Source: Natroniella sulfidigena
Lineage (GTDB): Bacteria; Bacillota; Halanaerobiia; Halobacteroidales; Halobacteroidaceae
Assembly (NCBI RefSeq): GCF_023223645.1
Contig: NZ_JALKBY010000013.1
Span: forward strand, 1-64,000
Direction: 5' to 3'
Length of the DNA stretch: 64,000 nucleotides
Made by a program: the position numbers and the translations under genes. This document shows, piece after piece, positions 9,128-16,711 of the stretch (position 1 is its first letter; every line of letters begins with the position of its first letter). The notes under the pieces were generated by a model. The model saw only the letters and a list, made by a program, of their open reading frames with translations, was not told the DNA's origin and ran no database searches.

Positions 9128-9266
9128 ATTTAATCTCTAAAAATCATAATTTCCTAAAGAACAAAGTGGGCATTAGCCCACTTTAGGCTAAACTTAAGGT
9201 TAAGAATAAGTAAAATCAAAAAAGTTATCCACAACCTTTAAAAAGCATAGTTTCCTAAATAATAAA

Positions 9267-9310
9267 AAAAGTAGTTGCTAGGTGAATTAATTTACCTAGC
9301 AACTACTTTT
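9267..9310 (-). terminator. Terminator after ssb
   Basis: Perfect 17-bp stem (AAAAGTAGTTGCTAGGT and its complement) with a 10-base loop and T-runs on both sides, 37 bases past the ssb stop. It can work in both directions. Confidence 0.88.
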
Positions 9311-9346
9311 AACTTAGTATATTCTATTATACTTGCCTAAAAGTTT

Positions 9347-9730
9347 TTAAAAAGGAACATCAATCTCTTCTTTCTTTTGATTATTATTACCACTATTACC
9401 TTGCTTATCATTAGGCCAATCAAGAAAACTAACATCTCTGGCTACTACTTTAGGAGATTTTCTGTTAGTTCCATTATCATCTTTCCATGTGTCAATCTGC
9501 ATTCTACCTTCAACTGCAACTAGTCTCCCTTTACCTAGATGGTTAGCACATGTTTCCGCCTGTTTTCTCCAGACAGTTACATCAATAAAATCTACATCAC
9601 GCTCACCATTACTATTTTTATAATCTCGTTCTACAGCAAGAGCAAAGTTACAAACTGCTGTCCCTTGGGAAGTATACCTCAACTCTGGATCCCTTGTTAA
9701 TCTTCCAATTAAAATAACTTTATTCAACAT
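9347..9730 (-). CDS. ssb: Single-stranded DNA-binding protein
   Basis: OB-fold protein that coats single-stranded DNA in replication and repair. It opens with MLNKVILIGRLTRDPELRYT and continues with FIDVTVWRKQAETCANHLGKGRLVAVEGR, the canonical SSB core. A short Asn/Gln-rich linker leads to the tip EEIDVPF, the docking peptide for partner proteins (normally D-[DI]-[IL]-PF). At 127 residues it is short for a main SSB, because the linker is only about 20 residues. It is not beside rpsF/rpsR as the housekeeping copy usually is, so it may be a second SSB. AAAGGAG precedes the ATG. Confidence 0.93.
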   Translation of the reverse strand: MLNKVILIGRLTRDPELRYTSQGTAVCNFALAVERDYKNSNGERDVDFIDVTVWRKQAETCANHLGKGRLVAVEGRMQIDTWKDDNGTNRKSPKVVARDVSFLDWPNDKQGNSGNNNQKKEEIDVPF

Positions 9731-9867
9731 AATAAAACCATCTCCTTTTTTAATTTAAATCCTGTTCATGATAGGATACTTAACCATTATATGTACCTAC
9801 AAAGAATCTTTTTTACTCCATAAGTCTTATTTCATTATTCTAAAAAAGATTCCTGCAAATTTACAAT

Positions 9868-10221
9868 TTAATTTTCACTCTCTTCATTATTAGTTTCATC
9901 TTCTTCTGACTCTTCTCCAAAAAATAAATTGTTATCTTGTAAAAAACCTTCTAAACTCCCTTTTATACTTTCTTCATAATACTCTTTAAGCTCCTCATTT
10001 TGATCATAATATTCAATTGCAGTTTCTTTTATCTCTGCTATAAATTCCGTCTCTTGGTAATTTTGATAGATAAAAGTACCAACTAAAACAAATGATAATA
10101 CTACAGCTATCATTACAATTGCATTAAGAAGTTTCACTATAGCATATATCAATCTAAATGGAAAGGTTATTAATCCAAAAATAAAACCTATAAGTTTAAA
10201 CATTCTCTTCTTCAACCCCAT
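9868..10221 (-). CDS. Small membrane protein of unknown function
   Basis: I do not recognise a family. The first 20 residues are basic and amphipathic. One or two hydrophobic segments follow (about residues 9-28 and 30-52), then an acidic, probably helical tail ending EESEEDETNNEESEN. The layout suggests a single- or double-pass membrane protein with a charged tail. The start is uncertain: the ATG at 10221 has no Shine-Dalgarno site, and an ATG six codons later has a weak purine-rich GAAGAAGAG upstream. It lies alone between ssb and the ankyrin/FGE-domain gene. Confidence 0.6.
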   Translation of the reverse strand: MGLKKRMFKLIGFIFGLITFPFRLIYAIVKLLNAIVMIAVVLSFVLVGTFIYQNYQETEFIAEIKETAIEYYDQNEELKEYYEESIKGSLEGFLQDNNLFFGEESEEDETNNEESEN

Positions 10222-10422
10222 TTCAATTCACAATTAAATTCAAACTAATTAAATTTACACTATTACTAACATTGCTAGATAAGAAAAGAGACTAATCAGC
10301 CTTTTAGGTAACTGACCAGCCTATCACTCTTGATTATAATTTTTCATAGATTTCATTATAAATAGCCTCCATACTTTATTCAATTAGACGATACCATAGA
10401 ATAACTTTGAAGTCAAGTTGTT

Positions 10423-11466
10423 TTAAGAAGAGGTTCTTGCCAATCGAAAACCACAATCTCCTCGCTTATAAGATGGATCACGTTCGCGGCTACTACTTAC
10501 CTTACAGTTATGACCAGAGGTGTTGGCCCAAGAACCACCTCGTATAGCCCGAGCAACAAAATATCCCTCTGGAATATTATTCATCCATTCGCTCAAATTA
10601 CCGCTCATATCATATAGCCCTAGTTCATTAGGTTGCTTACGACCAACAGGTTGTGTTGAATTTGTATTTTCATTATACCAACCAACCTCATCTAAATTAT
10701 CACTACCTGCATATTTTGTTGGTTTACCCTCTGCTCCTCCACGGGCTGCATACTCCCATTCTCTACTTGTTAATAATCTATATCCATTAGCGTTATTATC
10801 CTCTGTTACTGTAGCTGAGACTATATTTTCTTCATCATATTCTATACCACGTATATTGTAATGCTTATCTAACCCCTTTTTTTGTGATAATTTATTACAG
10901 TATCTTATAGCATCATACCAAGTTATATTTTCTACAGGGTTATAGGGGCTTCTTGAAAATGTAGACGGATTAAACCCCATTAATTTTTCAAATTCTGATT
11001 GTGTTACCAAATACTTTCCAATATAAAAGTCATTCTCTACACTTATTGCTCCATTTTCTTTACTGGTTGTGCCTGCTTCAACTAATATCGTTTTAGAGGT
11101 GAAGCGAATATGAGGTTTACATTCTTGTTTGAGGAGATTATTTCTTCCTTTTCTCATTTCTTTTTGTAAAATTTTAATTACATCAAAAGTATCTGACACT
11201 TCTCTATATTTTTTAGCCAATTGTAACGCAGTTTCACCCTTATTGTTTGTAAGATTGACATCAGCACCTTTTTCAATCAAAAACCTTACAAACCCCGCAT
11301 TTCCCCTTGCTGCCGCTACCATTAAAGGAGTATTCCCATATTCATCTTTGATATTAACACTACCACCAAATATTTCTGTAAATTTTTCTATATTCTTAAT
11401 TGCTCTTTGGATATCATCTTTTTCTAATGCCTCAAATATTGCCTTGCTTATTTGCACATAATTCAA
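10423..11466 (-). CDS. Ankyrin-repeat protein with formylglycine-generating-enzyme-like (FGE-sulfatase) domain
   Basis: The N-terminal part holds ankyrin repeats (DEYGNTPLMVAAARGNAGFV, then FLIEKGADVN and GETALQLAKKY). The C-terminal 220 residues form an FGE-sulfatase/SUMF1 domain: YLVTQSEFEKLMGFNPS, PVENITWYDAIRYCNKLS, YRLLTSREWEYAARGG, GLYDMSGNLSEWM, RGGSW and CGFRLA. In true formylglycine-generating enzymes a Cys pair binds copper near the C-terminus; here only one Cys is visible in the matching stretch (HNCKVSSSRERD), so sulfatase activation is unlikely. No sulfatase is nearby. The start is taken as TTG at 11466, which follows AAAGGAG; an upstream TTG at 11511 has no such site. No signal peptide, so probably cytoplasmic. 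Confidence 0.82.
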   Translation of the reverse strand: MNYVQISKAIFEALEKDDIQRAIKNIEKFTEIFGGSVNIKDEYGNTPLMVAAARGNAGFVRFLIEKGADVNLTNNKGETALQLAKKYREVSDTFDVIKILQKEMRKGRNNLLKQECKPHIRFTSKTILVEAGTTSKENGAISVENDFYIGKYLVTQSEFEKLMGFNPSTFSRSPYNPVENITWYDAIRYCNKLSQKKGLDKHYNIRGIEYDEENIVSATVTEDNNANGYRLLTSREWEYAARGGAEGKPTKYAGSDNLDEVGWYNENTNSTQPVGRKQPNELGLYDMSGNLSEWMNNIPEGYFVARAIRGGSWANTSGHNCKVSSSRERDPSYKRGDCGFRLARTSS

Positions 11467-11701
11467 TTTATTTTTTCTCCTTTCTTTTAGCTGTTGATAA
11501 TTGATGATCAAACTGTAAATCTTCTATAATTTATCAATATTTTTTATTGTTCTCCTGTGGTTTGTATTTCTATATATTCCTCTAATCACCTCCATCAAAA
11601 CTACTTTAATTTATTTTTCACACTACTATATGTTTATACTTTAAAATCAGAAAAATAATGCGATCATTTAAAATATAAAGTATAATATAAAATAAAAGGA
11701 T

Positions 11702-12415
11702 GTGATAAAATTGCCTAAAAAAATATTAATCTTATCTCTATCATTTATCTTAATCAGTTCTACTATTGCTTTAGCTAATCTTAAAACCATATCTACAATT
11801 GGTTATAGTCAAATAGAAAAAACACCTGATTCGGGTATGATTAAAGCTGAAATAGTAGGTTTAGGAGCAGGTAAAGCAAATTTAGAACATAAATTAAGAC
11901 AACGATTAAATAACTTAAAGGATGAATTAACTAAAAAGAAAGAAGTCAATAAAGATAAAATTACAAAATCAGAGATTGAATCTAATAATATTGAAGCTAA
12001 TGATTATAAAGCAACAATAATCTTAACAATTGAATTTAATGAACAAGAAAAAGATTTGGCTACAGTTAGCTCTAATCTAATTGAGATTATTGATCAAGCT
12101 CATCCTCAAAGACGAGCAACTTATAATCAAAATTATGAATTCGATTATGAAATAATTCAAGCTTATTATACTTTTGAACAAGTAGAAAAATATCAACAAC
12201 AGTTATTTGAAACTGCTTTGGAGGTTAGTCAGCAAAAAGCAGAGTCTTTAGCTAAAATTAATAATTTTAGTTCAATTGAGATGATAAAGATCAAGGAACA
12301 AGAAAAAACAAAAGATTTGATGAATTATCAAGAAAAAATAGAACTTAATCAACCTCAAAAGCCAACTGCTCAATCTTTTTCTGAAAGATTAAGAGTTGAT
12401 TATCAGTTTAATTAA
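11702..12415 (+). CDS. SIMPL-domain (DUF541) exported protein
   Basis: An N-terminal hydrophobic signal (ILILSLSFILISSTIALA) is followed by a SIMPL-like body: an early TISTIGYSQIEKTPDSGMI strand, alternating beta strands, and a C-terminal helix rich in Gln/Lys with ALEVSQQKAESLAKINNFS, where the family places its conserved A-x-x-A-E-x-L-A helix. SIMPL proteins are envelope-associated and of uncertain role. The frame opens with GTG at 11702, but AAAGGA is better spaced for TTG at 11711. It is monocistronic, with a strong terminator after it. Confidence 0.72.
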   Translation: MIKLPKKILILSLSFILISSTIALANLKTISTIGYSQIEKTPDSGMIKAEIVGLGAGKANLEHKLRQRLNNLKDELTKKKEVNKDKITKSEIESNNIEANDYKATIILTIEFNEQEKDLATVSSNLIEIIDQAHPQRRATYNQNYEFDYEIIQAYYTFEQVEKYQQQLFETALEVSQQKAESLAKINNFSSIEMIKIKEQEKTKDLMNYQEKIELNQPQKPTAQSFSERLRVDYQFN

Positions 12416-12451
12416 TCTTAAGTCCACTACTTAACTGATAAAAATGATAAA

Positions 12452-12484
12452 AAAATCCTCCGGTCATTTAGACCGAAGGATTTT
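12452..12484. terminator. Bidirectional terminator between SIMPL gene and nucleotidase
   Basis: Fourteen-base arms AAAATCCTCCGGTC / GACCGAAGGATTTT (one mismatch) with a five-base loop. It serves the two converging genes. Confidence 0.88.
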
Positions 12485-12494
12485 GATTCTTGCA

Positions 12495-14522
12495 TTAGCT
12501 ATCTTGATTCAATAAATATTTATATATACCCCACTCATTATCATCTGTCCCAGCAAATTCGATCCTTGCTAAATCTTTATCTTCCATATATTCTCTCCCA
12601 ACTGGATCGGAAGCAAAAATAATATCCCCTTTAGTTTCAACCGGCTTTAACTCCCAGTTGCTCTCACGTTCAGGAGCTATTACATCTTTTTCTGCTACAT
12701 ACTCCATTATAACATCTTGATTTTTAACATCTCCAGGAGCAGCAGGCAGTAAACTTTGAGAGCCATCTAATACATCAGTAGCAGTACCGCTAGCTCGATG
12801 ATTATTAGTAGCCATTAGAAATTCCATATCATCAGTAACAGGTTGGCCCTTATAAGTAACATCTACAATTCTATTGCCAACTTTCTGGGTCACGTCTATT
12901 TTATAGTCTATTCCTAATATAGATTCATAATAAAAACCTTCAAAGTATTCATTAATCAATTCTTGATCCTCTTCTAAATCAGGATCTATTTGATTGAAGT
13001 TTTCTGCTGATTCTTCTAAAAACTCAACTAATTCTGCTCCAGTAACCTTAACTACTTGGAATAGGTTATCATAAATATATATATCAGTTATATCAGTTAT
13101 ATCTAATTTCCCTGGTTCTATATAAGTATAATCTGTAGGTCCTTGGCGACCAAATCTAAGTGGAGCAGCTGTTGAAATCACAGGTAAATCTTTATATTCT
13201 TCTTTCTTTGTCAATTCCAGTACTTCTTCGGTATACCATTTCTGAGCCTCCTGCGTTAAAGTAATAATAGCACTATCTTTAACCCGAGTAAAGTGAGTAG
13301 AAAGAAGGACTGCTGTTTCACCAATTGGAGTAGTTACATAATCAATGGTAGCTTCATGTTTTTCTTCTACCAACCCTACAATCTCAGGATGCTTTTTTAC
13401 CTCCTCATCTACATCTAAGATTCTTGATTTACCTCCTTTAACTTCCCAGTCTCCGCCATTGTAAACAACATCCAATTCAACAACTCCTAAATGGCTTCCC
13501 CAAGCTCCAGGCATAGCAGTAGGAACCCCATTAATCAAACCTTGTTCATTATCAATATTTTCTATATCATCATATTCACTGCCTCCTGGGAATTCATTAT
13601 GTTGATGTCCAAGTACCATTGCATCTATACCTTCAACCTGGCTTAAATAATAGCCAGCATTAACATCTTTATCATCAGGATCAATACCTGTATGAGCTGA
13701 GACTATAATTAAATCTGCTCCTTCTTCTTTCATTTGTGGAATAACTTTTTCAGCCTCTTCTATAATATCCTTTCCAACAACCTCTCCTTCTAGATAGGTA
13801 CTACCCCAAGACACAACTTCAGGAGAAACAAAGCCTACTACCCCGATATTAACCTCTTTACCATCTATCTCTCTATCTAAAATCACATAAGGAGTGAAGT
13901 AATTCTCTTCTGGATTATCATAATCATAAAGATTGGCATTTAACCAAGGAAAATCGGAACCTGCTTCCGCTCGCCTAAAATAATCAATACCATAATCTTG
14001 TAATTCATGATTACCTAATGTAGCAGCATCATAGCCCATTGCATTCATGGAATCTACTATAGTCGGATGTTCATCTTCATCTAGTGGTGATACAATAGGT
14101 TCCACATCTCCAGGAAGTTGATCAGCTTCTAAATTCCCTAACAGACTTCCCTGAATAACATCTCCGGAATCAAATAATAAGACATTATCGTGCTTTTTCT
14201 TTATCTCCTCCACCAAAGTAGCAACCTTGCTTAAGCCAATGTTTTCATCAGCTTCATTACTCATATAACTATAAGGCATTATATACTGGTGAAGATCAGT
14301 AGTACTTAGTAAAGTTAATTTATGTTCACTACTTAGCGGCGCAGAAGAGAAGCCCTTGGCAGTTCTATTGAAGCTACTAAAACCAAGACCAGTGACTACT
14401 GTTCCTGCTAATACCTTTCCTGTGTTGGCCAAGAATTTACGTCGTGATATCCCTTTCTTCTGTTGACTAGTTTCTAGTTGTTCTTTAATCTCTTTTGAAT
14501 TACCTTTGTTTTCTTTATCCAT
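12495..14522 (-). CDS. Tat-exported 5'/3'-nucleotidase or 2',3'-cyclic phosphodiesterase (UshA/CpdB family)
   Basis: Exported metallophosphoesterase that recovers phosphate and nucleosides from extracellular nucleotides. The N-terminus has a twin-arginine signal (ISRRKFLANTGKVLAG) after a 25-residue polar lead. The calcineurin-like domain shows the metal motifs STTDLHQY, LLFDSGDVIQGSLLG, TLGNHELQDYG, VSAHTGI and VLGHQHNE. The C-terminal half is the 5'-nucleotidase substrate domain, including MATNNHRASGTA. Length 675. The sequence does not decide between 5'-nucleotidase and cyclic-phosphodiesterase activity; the GLSKVATLVEEI spacing resembles CpdB. AGGGAG precedes the ATG. With the alkaline phosphatase it forms a second extracellular phosphate-scavenging enzyme. 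Confidence 0.88.
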   Translation of the reverse strand: MDKENKGNSKEIKEQLETSQQKKGISRRKFLANTGKVLAGTVVTGLGFSSFNRTAKGFSSAPLSSEHKLTLLSTTDLHQYIMPYSYMSNEADENIGLSKVATLVEEIKKKHDNVLLFDSGDVIQGSLLGNLEADQLPGDVEPIVSPLDEDEHPTIVDSMNAMGYDAATLGNHELQDYGIDYFRRAEAGSDFPWLNANLYDYDNPEENYFTPYVILDREIDGKEVNIGVVGFVSPEVVSWGSTYLEGEVVGKDIIEEAEKVIPQMKEEGADLIIVSAHTGIDPDDKDVNAGYYLSQVEGIDAMVLGHQHNEFPGGSEYDDIENIDNEQGLINGVPTAMPGAWGSHLGVVELDVVYNGGDWEVKGGKSRILDVDEEVKKHPEIVGLVEEKHEATIDYVTTPIGETAVLLSTHFTRVKDSAIITLTQEAQKWYTEEVLELTKKEEYKDLPVISTAAPLRFGRQGPTDYTYIEPGKLDITDITDIYIYDNLFQVVKVTGAELVEFLEESAENFNQIDPDLEEDQELINEYFEGFYYESILGIDYKIDVTQKVGNRIVDVTYKGQPVTDDMEFLMATNNHRASGTATDVLDGSQSLLPAAPGDVKNQDVIMEYVAEKDVIAPERESNWELKPVETKGDIIFASDPVGREYMEDKDLARIEFAGTDDNEWGIYKYLLNQDS

Positions 14523-14961
14523 TATTTAATCAACTCCCTTTATTTTTATTCTGTTCTCCCTAATCCAACCTTTCTCTTCTTTCATAACTAATGCACCTGA
14601 GCCATAAACTTATAGGTAAATTTATGATTATTAACTTATAATAGGCTTTAGACAACTCATAAACCAAGTATGAATTGTCAGACATCTTACGTTTAATTAT
14701 AATAAATTGCCCCTACTATGTCAAACAGTTTTATGGAATTTGGCATTAGTTTTAAATAAATGCAACTTCATTCAAGTTAACAAATCCATACCTTCTACTT
14801 TTAGTATTAAAAATAACAATAAAAAAACCAACTCGTAAAGCTAATAGTTAAAGTAAAATTCTTAACTATTAGCTAACAAGTTGGGTTAACTTCAAAAAGA
14901 GCTAAATCTTGCTTAGAGTCCCAATTAATATTTAAATCAAGAAAAGATAAAAAGAAATTAT
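14523..14961. other. 439-base spacer between nucleotidase and adk
   Basis: Apart from the terminator at 14826-14887 I see no gene. An imperfect inverted repeat GACAACTCAT / ATGAATTGTC (14651-14679) lies in the region that should hold the nucleotidase promoter and is a weak operator candidate. Confidence 0.5.
14826..14887 (-). terminator. Long terminator hairpin after adk
   Basis: Arms of about 26 bases (AACCCAACTTGTTAGCTAAT, then AGTTAAG, on the minus strand) pair with two small interruptions, followed by TTTTTTT. It lies 75 bases beyond the adk stop. Confidence 0.75.
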
Positions 14962-15612
14962 CTACTCTAAAGCATCTAACTCTTTTTCTATTCTTTCAAA
15001 GACTTGTTCAGGAGTCGTTTCTCCATCAATTACAAGTAATAGATCACGTTCTTGATAATATTCAATCAGTGGAGAAGTCTGTTCAGAATAAACAACCAAC
15101 CGTTCTTTAATCGTCTCTGGATTATCATCATCACGTTGATACAACTCCCCACCACATTCATCACAAACTCCTGCATCTTGTGGCGGATTAAACTCAACAT
15201 GAAAACTTGCTCCACATTCAGAACAGACTCGTCTGCCAGATAAACGATTAATAACCTCTTCATCACCAACATCAATATTAACTACAGCATCTAAAGCAAG
15301 TTCTAAATCTTGTAAGATATCGCTCAAAGCATTAGCTTGATCTACACTTCGAGGAAAGCCATCTAAAATAATCCCCTTTTGACAATCATCCCTAGATAAT
15401 CTCTCTTCAACCATTCCAACAGTTACTTCATCAGGTACTAACTTTCCTTGATCAATATATTCTTTAGCTTTTTTTCCTAAAGGAGTCTCATTTTTAATTG
15501 CCTCTCGAAAAATGTCTCCAGTAGCAACATGGGGAATAGAATACTTCTTTGCCAATCTCTTTGCCTGTGTTCCTTTACCTGCTCCCGGCGGGCCAACTAA
15601 CAATAAATGCAT
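14962..15612 (-). CDS. adk: Adenylate kinase, zinc-binding LID type
   Basis: Interconverts ATP + AMP and 2 ADP. The P-loop [14 protein letters not shown], the AMP-binding GDIFREAI and [10 protein letters not shown], and a LID domain with four cysteines (CSECG...CDECGG) that bind zinc are present, as in Gram-positive adenylate kinases. The length, 216, is normal. GAGGAG precedes the ATG. In most Firmicutes adk sits between secY and map in the ribosomal-protein operon; here it is a lone gene with its own terminator, so either the operon gene has moved or this is a second copy. Confidence 0.96.
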   Translation of the reverse strand: MHLLLVGPPGAGKGTQAKRLAKKYSIPHVATGDIFREAIKNETPLGKKAKEYIDQGKLVPDEVTVGMVEERLSRDDCQKGIILDGFPRSVDQANALSDILQDLELALDAVVNIDVGDEEVINRLSGRRVCSECGASFHVEFNPPQDAGVCDECGGELYQRDDDNPETIKERLVVYSEQTSPLIEYYQERDLLLVIDGETTPEQVFERIEKELDALE

Positions 15613-15698
15613 TTTTTACCACTCCTCTTAATTATTTGATAAATCCTTAATAATACCTTGCTAGAGAGCTTTGCCTAAATACCCTTATCTGGTATTAG

Positions 15699-15795
15699 AG
15701 CATACATAGTAGATAGTCAAAGTTTAATAAAATTATTTTTCAATATGTATGCTTTTAACTTCAACTATTTACTATTTATTACTCTCCTGCTCTTT
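15699..15795. repeat. Possible further inverted repeat with 7-base period
   Basis: AGCATACATA (15699-15708) is inverted at 15744-15753, and TAGTAGATAGTCAAAGTT is matched inverted, with changes, by AACTTCAACTATTTACTA. The units step by about seven bases, as in the element at 6105, but the AAAACCTTA core is absent, so membership in the same family is uncertain. Confidence 0.4.
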
Positions 15796-15974
15796 TTATA
15801 ATTATTGCAATCTTCTGTATTCTTATTTCTAGATATATCTCCAAACCCCTTCCTAATAATGTTTTTTATTCAAAGATTATCTTTTTTAAATAAATGAATC
15901 TTAATCTAAAACTATCAAGAAAAGCCCCCTCCAAGCTTTTAATTTAAGTAGTAAAGCTTATTGTTTAAATTGAT

Positions 15975-16001
15975 AAAAGCACCTTATAATAAGGTGCTTT
16001 T
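15975..16001. terminator. Bidirectional terminator
   Basis: Perfect 12-bp stem AAAAGCACCTTA with a three-base loop, flanked by A and T runs. It lies downstream of the Spy-like gene (minus). Confidence 0.85.
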
Positions 16002-16022
16002 TAATGATTTGAGTACATTATT

Positions 16023-16077
16023 TCCCCCATGGGCCAACGCTATAATATCATCCCTTATTACCTTTTCTTTAGCTAAA
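16023..16077 (-). pseudogene. 55-base duplicated fragment of the molybdopterin-binding gene
   Basis: Identical at 54 of 55 positions to 41178-41232 inside the molybdopterin-binding protein gene, in the same orientation. Read on the minus strand it would encode AKEKVIRDDIIALAHGG (Thr to Ile at the one change). No reading frame extends on either side, so it is a stranded gene fragment between the Spy-like gene and its terminator. Confidence 0.85.
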
Positions 16078-16132
16078 TAAGAATAATAGTTTTTAATATT
16101 CCAACTCTCTTTTTATCTTTTCAAATTACCCT

Positions 16133-16609
16133 TTACCAACCTCTCATCATTCCATGACCTCTACTTCTTCTCCCATCAAAAGAACTTCTAGTTCCATGAC
16201 AATCAAAACCAGTTCCATTCATTCTTTCTAACTGTTCAGCAGATAAGATGTCTCTTTTTGCTAACTGATACTCATCTTGTAAACTTCTTAGCTCTTCTCT
16301 TAAAATACTGATCTCATTTTGTAATTGGGCCAACTCATCTTGACTGGCATCTGACTGAGAATATAAATATCTTAAATCATCCCTTTTTCTCCGTAATTGA
16401 TCATTTAATTCCCTTGTTTGTTGGTAATACTCATCTTCTAAAGCTCTCATCTCTTCTAACTGCTCATTTGATAAATCTAAGTAATCATTATTATACTCAC
16501 TCTGAGACATCATATGCCCTCTCATTCCTGCTCTACCATACCCAAAAACTACAGATGACATTCCTAAGACTAATAACCCAACCAATACTAAACTAATAAT
16601 TCGCTTCAT
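16133..16609 (-). CDS. Spy/CpxP-like exported stress protein
   Basis: An N-terminal signal peptide (LVLVGLLVLGMSSVVFG) precedes a long charged coiled-coil body. LSNEQLEEMRALEDEYYQQT and ILSAEQLERM match the repeated L-[ST]-x-E-Q-x motif of the Spy/CpxP/ZraP (heavy-metal resistance) family. The tail is rich in Gly, Arg, His and Met (GRRSRGHGMMRGW), and with HMM near the N-terminus it could bind metal. Length 158 is typical. The gene has a strong AAGGAGGAGAT site. Its promoter carries three 11-base-spaced CTTAAT repeats, a layout of OmpR-family response regulators, which fits envelope-stress control of this family elsewhere. Confidence 0.82.
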   Translation of the reverse strand: MKRIISLVLVGLLVLGMSSVVFGYGRAGMRGHMMSQSEYNNDYLDLSNEQLEEMRALEDEYYQQTRELNDQLRRKRDDLRYLYSQSDASQDELAQLQNEISILREELRSLQDEYQLAKRDILSAEQLERMNGTGFDCHGTRSSFDGRRSRGHGMMRGW

Positions 16610-16645
16610 AATTTATCTCCTCCTTTTATTTTATTCTATACTCAT

Positions 16646-16689
16646 ATTATAAACAGTAAATATTAAGAAGCTATTAAGAAATTAATAAG
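16646..16689 (-). promoter_or_regulatory. Promoter with 11-bp direct-repeat operator (Spy-like gene)
   Basis: On the minus strand: TTATTA-like unit, CTTAAT, 5 bases, CTTAAT, 10 bases, TATAAT. The repeats step by 11 bases and cover the -35 position, as expected for an activator of the OmpR/PhoB class. The same arrangement with identical spacing stands before the chemoreceptor gene at 32223-32266. Confidence 0.7.
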
Positions 16690-16711
16690 ATTTCCTTAAA
16701 TATTTTATCTT

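Larger units (their letters stand above)
15613..16132. other. 520-base spacer with repeats, terminator and a duplicated gene fragment
   Basis: Contains an inverted-repeat element (15699-15795), a bidirectional terminator (15975-16001) and a 55-base copy of the 3' part of the molybdopterin-binding gene (16023-16077), each listed separately. No intact gene was found. Confidence 0.7.

Noticed and set aside
9225-9233. Exact DnaA box TTATCCACA near ssb (another near 35650)
   Set aside because: About one exact 9-mer is expected by chance in 64 kb of this composition, and there is no cluster or DnaA/DnaN gene nearby, so no origin is claimed.
9135-9263. Repeated TTTCCTAAA-type segment (9135-9162 and 9236-9263)
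   Set aside because: Two imperfect A/T-rich copies of about 25 bases in one spacer; too short and low-complexity to call an element.
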